NCBI GenBank assembly: GCA_964470375.1
Contig: CAYYCP010000009.1
Location: 1 to 61,231, forward strand
From: CAYNQK01 sp964470375
GTDB taxonomy: Bacteria; Spirochaetota; Spirochaetia; Treponematales; JBGSOB01
Reading direction: 5' to 3'
Length of the DNA stretch: 61,231 bases
Shown here piece by piece: positions 57,206 to 61,231 of this stretch (position 1 is the stretch's first letter; each line of letters begins with the position of its first letter). The notes below the pieces were generated by a model. That model was not told the DNA's origin, did no database searches, and was given only the letters and a program-made list of their open reading frames with translations. The position numbers and the translations under genes were made by a program.

Positions 57206-58075
57206 ATGACCCTGACCTTGAACGGAGAGCCGGCCGACTACAGCCTGGAGGGCGAACGCGACCTGGGCGCTTTCCTGAGTTCACTGGATGCCTGGCTGGA
57301 GCGGCGCGGCCTGGTGATGAACGCCCTGCGCGTGGACGGCCGGGAAGCCTCCGGCGACATATCCACCCACAAGAATCGCGCGCTCGCGGATATCGACAGC
57401 CTGGAGGTGGGCGTGGAGCCCCTGGCCCCCCACCGCGCGGCCGCCCTGTCCCGCGCGGCCGGTTTCCTTGAGCGCGCGGCCTCTCTCCTGCACAGCGGGA
57501 ACTACGCCGACGCGCCCGGCCTGTTGGCCGAGGGGCGCGAGCTGGCCCAGAGCCGCTCGGGTTTCCTGGACGCTGACGAGCTATCCCTACTCGAATACGG
57601 GCTGAGCGCCCTATCCCAGCCGGAGAGCGGCCCCGCGGCCGACCGCGTGGCCCAGGGCGCGGCCTCATTGGCCGCCCGGGCCGCCGAGCTGGAGAACCCC
57701 CGCGCCTGCGCCCTGGATGCCGCGGACAGCTTCGATTCCCTGCGCCCGCGCATGGCCGACCTAGCCGTCCTCCTCCAGACCGGCCGCGGCCGCGAGGCCA
57801 TGCGCACGGTGGAGGCCTTCGCCGATCTCTTCGCCCGGTCCGTGCGCCTCATCCCTGCCCTAGCCGCCCAGGGGCTTTCCCTGGGCGCCGCCGATCTGGG
57901 AGGCTTACAGCCCGAGACCCTCTACGCCAACCTCAACGATTGCCTGACGCGTCTCCTGTCGGCCTTCTCTTCCCAGGACTCGGTCCAGGCCGGTGACATC
58001 TGCGAATACGAGATGCTGCCCCTGCTGGACAGTCTCTTCGGCGGGCTGCGCGCCCGACTCGGATCCGAGGCCTGA
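57206..58075 (+). CDS. hypothetical protein of the flagellar cluster
   Basis: 289 residues, soluble and mostly helical; ATG 57206 follows AGGAGA. The N-terminal 70 residues resemble a small beta-grasp-like unit (MTLTLNGEPADYSLEGERDLGAFLSSL... DGREASGDISTHKNRALADIDSLEV), the rest is helical. Treponema genomes carry a protein of similar size directly after fliD, so it may be a chaperone or assembly factor; that is inference from location. Two bases separate its stop from the next start. Confidence 0.6.
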   Translation: MTLTLNGEPADYSLEGERDLGAFLSSLDAWLERRGLVMNALRVDGREASGDISTHKNRALADIDSLEVGVEPLAPHRAAALSRAAGFLERAASLLHSGNYADAPGLLAEGRELAQSRSGFLDADELSLLEYGLSALSQPESGPAADRVAQGAASLAARAAELENPRACALDAADSFDSLRPRMADLAVLLQTGRGREAMRTVEAFADLFARSVRLIPALAAQGLSLGAADLGGLQPETLYANLNDCLTRLLSAFSSQDSVQAGDICEYEMLPLLDSLFGGLRARLGSEA

Positions 58076-58077
58076 GG

Positions 58078-59211
58078 ATGGGCGGTCTCATCGGCCCGGT
58101 CTGGCCGGTCCTCCTCCAAGGCGACTTCGACCGCAGCGCCCAATCGGTTTCGCCCGCCGCCCTCCTCATCCTGGGCCTCCTCCTGGGCGCGGCGATAATC
58201 GGCGGCCTCATCAACTCCGCAATCCAGCGAGCCAGGAATCCGCGCCCGGCCGGGGAGACCCGCTCCTCCCAGCCCAAGCAGCCCGCCTTCCAGGCCTCCG
58301 GCTTCAGGCGCGTCGGCCACGCCTTGGGTCTCTCCGGGGAGGAGATAGCCTTCCTGGAGAGCTACGGGCGCAAGCTCAACGTATCATCCCCGGAATACAC
58401 CCTGCGCAACCCGCAGGCCCTTGAGGACTTCCTCCGCGAGGTCTACCAGGACATCGAGACCCATTCCGAGTCCCAGGCCCAGGCCGATCAGCGGGCGGCC
58501 CTCCTCTTCCGGGTGCGCGAGCGCATCGACATGGCCCGCAGCGCCGGAAAACGCGTGGACAGCACCCTGTCCCTGCCGGTCGGCACCGTGCTGACATGCA
58601 TCACCGCCGACGGCGACCACTACACCTCACGCATCGCCGCGTCCAGCCCGGAGGGCATGGCCTGCGAGGTGCCCTTGGACGGCTTCGGCCAGGAGCTGCG
58701 CTTCCGCCGCGGTACGCGCATGAATGCATTTTTCTATTTAGGCAACCAGAACGGGTTCAGCTTCCAAACCAAGGTGTCCGGCTACACCCGCGTGCGCGGC
58801 GCCAGCGCCATGGTCCTCCGGCACTCTGACCGCGTTACGCCCCTTCCGGTGCGGGAGCACAAGCGCAAGTCCCTGAGCCGTCCCTGCGACTTCACCCCGG
58901 TCACCGTGGTGGTGGTCAAGAACGGTTCCAAGACCGGCAAGAAAGCCGTCCTGGGCAAGCGCAGCCTGCCCGGCCAGATCGTGGACATCTCGGCCGGGGG
59001 CGCCTCCATACGCAGCGCCAACCCCCTGGAGGAGGGCGAATACCTCAAGATCGACTTCATGGGCAGGAAGGAGAGGTTATCGGCCATCGGGCGGGTGGTG
59101 CGCCTCAACCGGGTCAAGGGCGCGGGCGGCGTCATGCACGTCCAGTTCGCCAAGGTATCGCGGCAGGACCTGAACCGCATCCTCTCCATGGTCTACGGCT
59201 ACGGGGATTAG
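58078..59211 (+). CDS. membrane-anchored PilZ-domain protein
   Basis: 377 residues. One membrane helix at about 25-50 (AALLILGLLLGAAIIGGLI). A middle domain (about 165-255) looks like a PilZN/YcgR N-terminal region. The PilZ domain begins near residue 261 (KRKSLSRPCDF, the RxxxR motif reads K/RKSLSR) and has the D(I)SAGGAS motif at about 302-308, both needed for cyclic-di-GMP binding. YcgR-type proteins slow or steer flagella; its place after fliD fits a motility role. Confidence 0.82.
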   Translation: MGGLIGPVWPVLLQGDFDRSAQSVSPAALLILGLLLGAAIIGGLINSAIQRARNPRPAGETRSSQPKQPAFQASGFRRVGHALGLSGEEIAFLESYGRKLNVSSPEYTLRNPQALEDFLREVYQDIETHSESQAQADQRAALLFRVRERIDMARSAGKRVDSTLSLPVGTVLTCITADGDHYTSRIAASSPEGMACEVPLDGFGQELRFRRGTRMNAFFYLGNQNGFSFQTKVSGYTRVRGASAMVLRHSDRVTPLPVREHKRKSLSRPCDFTPVTVVVVKNGSKTGKKAVLGKRSLPGQIVDISAGGASIRSANPLEEGEYLKIDFMGRKERLSAIGRVVRLNRVKGAGGVMHVQFAKVSRQDLNRILSMVYGYGD

Positions 59212-59256
59212 GGCTGCCAGGGCGGGATCCGGATCCGGCCTCCATTCCGGCACGAC

Positions 59257-59285
59257 TTGACCCGGATAGGACCGGCGATTAGAAT
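59257..59285 (+). promoter_or_regulatory. promoter of the 59292 gene, leaderless arrangement
   Basis: TTGACC (59257-59262), 17 bases, TAGAAT (59280-59285), six bases, ATG 59292. No Shine-Dalgarno site. One of the clearest such cases in the window. Confidence 0.6.
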
Positions 59286-59291
59286 TCCCGC

Positions 59292-59552
59292 ATGAAGGTC
59301 GTGGAGATCAAGGATCTCCTCAAGAAAGACATGCCCCTCTATTACCGCCGCGAATTCATGGGGCGGGCTGTGCTCGAGACGAGCCTGGGGCGACACGAGA
59401 AGCGCATCGACTTCACCCTGGAGAAGACCCCCTACGGGACCACCACCATCCAGGTTTCCCTCATAGACGACATAGATTACCCGCTGGTTCCTGTGATGAG
59501 CAGCCTCAAGAGCTTCATCTTGGATCTCGACCGGAAAGGCAGGCTGCCCTGA
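59292..59552 (+). CDS. small conserved-looking hypothetical protein
   Basis: 86 residues: MKVVEIKDLLKKDMPLYYRREFMGRAVLE..., a mixed alpha/beta protein with two Tyr near residue 17 and an acidic hairpin (SLIDDIDYPLVPVM). I do not recognise the family; it is not SpoVG despite the similar opening. Own promoter. It is the first gene of the group 59292-tsaE-tsaB-PAS. Confidence 0.65.
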   Translation: MKVVEIKDLLKKDMPLYYRREFMGRAVLETSLGRHEKRIDFTLEKTPYGTTTIQVSLIDDIDYPLVPVMSSLKSFILDLDRKGRLP

Positions 59553-59584
59553 CCCTCTCACGCAGTTGCTCCGCGGAGGAGACC

Positions 59585-60007
59585 ATGGAGCTTGGCCGGC
59601 GCCTGGGCCGCGCCTGCTCCGGCGGCTCGGTGATAGCCCTGGTGGGCAAGTTGGCCGCCGGCAAGACCACCCTGGCCAAGGGCATTGCCCTGGGTCTAGG
59701 CGTAGAAGAAGACGTGCTATCGCCCACCTTCACCCTCATCAACGAATATCCGGGCCGCCTGACCCTCCACCACATGGACGCCTATCGCCTGGGCGGGACA
59801 GAAGACTTCCTGCGCCTGGGGGCTGACGAGATCATGGATGGCGGTGGGGTATCCGTGATCGAATGGGCCGACATCGTGGAGCGCGCCCTTCCCTCCTCAG
59901 CCACGATGGTGCGCATAGAGGTTCTGGAGGACGGTTCGCGCACCTTTGAGATCGAGGGCCCCTTGGAGACCGCCTTGGCGGAGACCTCACCCGAGGCCGT
60001 CCAATGA
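59585..60007 (+). CDS. tsaE: tRNA threonylcarbamoyladenosine ATPase TsaE
   Basis: Drives the cycle of t6A tRNA modification with TsaB and TsaD. 140 residues. P-loop GKLAAGKTT (about 22-30; usually GDLGAGKTT), then SPTFTLINEY, HMDAYRLGG and VIEWADI. ATG 59585 has GGAGG five bases upstream and is taken as the start, though conserved residues (SAEET) read in frame before it back to a CTG at 59549. The stop overlaps tsaB (ATGA). Confidence 0.88.
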   Translation: MELGRRLGRACSGGSVIALVGKLAAGKTTLAKGIALGLGVEEDVLSPTFTLINEYPGRLTLHHMDAYRLGGTEDFLRLGADEIMDGGGVSVIEWADIVERALPSSATMVRIEVLEDGSRTFEIEGPLETALAETSPEAVQ

Positions 60008-60684
60008 GGGTTCTTGCCCTGGATGCCTCAACCGAGGTTCTGGCCCTGGCTCTCTCATGGGAGGGCGGCCTTATCTCCCGTTGCTCGCGCACAGGGCTAT
60101 CCCACGCCGAGCGCCTCGTTCCGGCCATGGAGGCCATGCTGGCGGATGCCGGCCTGAAACCAGCCGACATCCAGCTTTTATCCTGTGCTGCCGGTCCCGG
60201 CTCCTTCACCGGACTGCGCATAGCCCTCTCGGCGGCTAAGGGCTTCTGCCTGGCCTCCGGGGCGGCCCTCGTCCTCCCGCCCACCCTGGACTACCTGGCC
60301 CTGGCCTGCCCCTGGCCGCGCACCGTGGTGCCCATGATAGACGCGCGCAAGGGCCGGGCCTATGCCGCCCTATACCGATCCGGCCGCCGCTCGGGTGAAT
60401 GGCTGGACCTCACGCCCCAGGACCTGGCCGCGCGCCTTGACGCCGAGGAGGAGCTCGTCTTCACCGGGCCGGGAGCCGACCTGATGGCCGATCTGGCCGC
60501 CGAGCGCCCGGGCTGGGCCCTTGACCCGCTGCGGGCCCTACCGCGCCCGGAATGCCTGGTGGACCTGGGCCTGCGCCTCCTGCGCGAAGCTGGACCGGCC
60601 GGTCCGGGGGCAGGCCCCCTGTATGTGCGCGAGGAAGAGGCCGATATCGGCATCACTCGGCGCGCCGGATCAGAAGCCCCATGA
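60004..60684 (+). CDS. tsaB: tRNA threonylcarbamoyladenosine protein TsaB
   Basis: 226 residues of the ASKHA fold, partner of TsaD and TsaE. MRVLALDASTEVLALAL at the N-terminus and GPGSFTGLRI at 64-73 are diagnostic, followed by MIDARKGRAYAALY. ATGA overlaps at both ends couple it to tsaE and to the next gene. No tsaD in the window. Confidence 0.88.
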   Translation: MRVLALDASTEVLALALSWEGGLISRCSRTGLSHAERLVPAMEAMLADAGLKPADIQLLSCAAGPGSFTGLRIALSAAKGFCLASGAALVLPPTLDYLALACPWPRTVVPMIDARKGRAYAALYRSGRRSGEWLDLTPQDLAARLDAEEELVFTGPGADLMADLAAERPGWALDPLRALPRPECLVDLGLRLLREAGPAGPGAGPLYVREEEADIGITRRAGSEAP

Positions 60685-61231
60685 ACCGCGAGGATGATAT
60701 TCAGGACATCCAGGAAGTCGAGGAGCTCGCGGAATTCGCGGAGGAGCAGGCCCAGGCAAGCGGAGAGGGTTCGGCATGCGCCTCGCATCCCCTCGTAGCC
60801 GCCCTCGCGGCGGGTTACGCACGCCTCCTCATGCCCCTGGCCATCCTGGACAGCGAACTGCGCTTCGTCTTCCGCAATCAGGCCTTCCAGGGCATCCTGG
60901 ACCGCTTCGATTATCCGCCACGGCCCAGCTTCACCGCCCTCTTCCAAGGCGCCCTAGGGCCGCAGGGCGTCGTGGATCTCCTGCACTGCGTAAGCTCGGA
61001 GGAGAAGCGCTACAGTTGGAGGGGGCGGATAAGCCACAAGGCCAAGCACGCCTCCACGGAGATCACCACCGTCTATATCTACCCCTGCTTCCCGGGCGCT
61101 GCGGCGGATGAAAAACCGGTGGCCTACGTGGCCTTTCTGGACGACATCACCGAGGAGAACCAGCGCGTGCTGCGCTCCATGTTCCTCTCGCTCCTCGAGG
61201 CCTCCAAGCTCAAGGACAACGATACCGGGGC
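60681..61231 (+). CDS. PAS-domain protein, probable HD-GYP phosphodiesterase, cut by the window edge
   Basis: At least 183 residues; no stop before the window ends. ATG overlaps the tsaB stop (ATGA). An acidic N-tail (EDDIQDIQEVEELAEFAEEQ) precedes a PAS-like domain (about 48-155; LAILDSELRFVFRNQAFQGIL, FLDDITEENQ). The visible end, SLLEASKLKDNDTG, is the typical run into an HD-GYP domain (xxDxxTGxH), which hydrolyses cyclic-di-GMP. The catalytic part is outside the window, so this is inference. Confidence 0.65.
   Translation, partial: MNREDDIQDIQEVEELAEFAEEQAQASGEGSACASHPLVAALAAGYARLLMPLAILDSELRFVFRNQAFQGILDRFDYPPRPSFTALFQGALGPQGVVDLLHCVSSEEKRYSWRGRISHKAKHASTEITTVYIYPCFPGAAADEKPVAYVAFLDDITEENQRVLRSMFLSLLEASKLKDNDTG

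Noticed and set aside
59292..59552. SpoVG for the small gene before tsaE
   Set aside because: Only the opening MKVVEI is similar; the SpoVG core residues are not present.
59549..59585. CTG start for tsaE overlapping the previous stop
   Set aside because: Conserved-looking residues precede ATG 59585, but that ATG has a perfect GGAGG at five bases, so the ATG was preferred.

Overview
The window is GC-rich bacterial DNA, densely packed with genes and cut from a longer contig; the last gene runs off the right edge. Two periplasmic-type flagellins with the MIINHN... start, followed by flaG, fliD, a PilZ gene, tsaE and tsaB, point to a motile spirochaete of the Treponema/Spirochaeta kind. A class III (oxygen-sensitive) ribonucleotide reductase with its activase suggests an anaerobe. 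No mobile element, CRISPR array or phage gene was seen.

Layout. 106-897 (-): a PPC-domain lipoprotein with an in-frame amber codon in its signal peptide. 1133-11463 (+): one compact type II secretion operon (prepilin peptidase, GspD, E, F, G, minor pseudopilins, K, L-, M- and C-like proteins) closed by a lipoprotein that could be its pilotin. 11467-11617 (-): tRNA-Arg and tRNA-Pro, divergent from an EF-G paralogue (11776-13872). 13964-17860 (-): nrdR, nrdD, a separate glycyl-radical/thioredoxin protein, nrdG. 18019-25490 (-): a spirochaete protein of unknown role, mtnP, tRNA-Asn, pgeF, parC, parE. 25607-30019: a small hypothetical, a ComFB-domain operon, a TtcA-like enzyme with an HD phosphohydrolase, and a Ser/Pro-rich lipoprotein. 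30109-32980 (-): a partner-switching module (RsbU-like phosphatase, STAS antagonist, ATP-binding kinase). 33235-42031: a large TPR/degenerate-ATPase protein, an RlmM-like methyltransferase, UvrD/PcrA helicase, a COG2426 membrane protein and an MFS-HEAT fusion. 42021-46598 (-): miaA, rpoZ and a 1093-residue lipoprotein. 47044-51317 (-): a LolA-like / outer-membrane protein / RND exporter operon. 52445 to the end (+): the flagellin cluster and the tsaE-tsaB group, ending in a PAS (probably HD-GYP) protein.

Two themes recur. First, expression signals: stop-start overlaps of the NTGA type use ATG, GTG and TTG starts; several single genes have the -10 hexamer only 5-9 bases before the start codon and no Shine-Dalgarno site, which suggests leaderless mRNAs; pgeF and miaA have their conserved N-termini upstream of any ATG, GTG or TTG. 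Second, cyclic-di-GMP: a PilZ protein, a ComFB protein and a likely HD-GYP protein are all here.

The most striking points are the split class III ribonucleotide reductase, in which the glycyl-radical segment is a separate small protein joined to a thioredoxin domain, and the flaB leader, which has a perfect 7-bp hairpin with AGGA in the loop followed by a GGA-bearing Shine-Dalgarno site, the layout expected for CsrA control. A 10-N assembly gap with poly-C noise interrupts fliD at 56035-56044.
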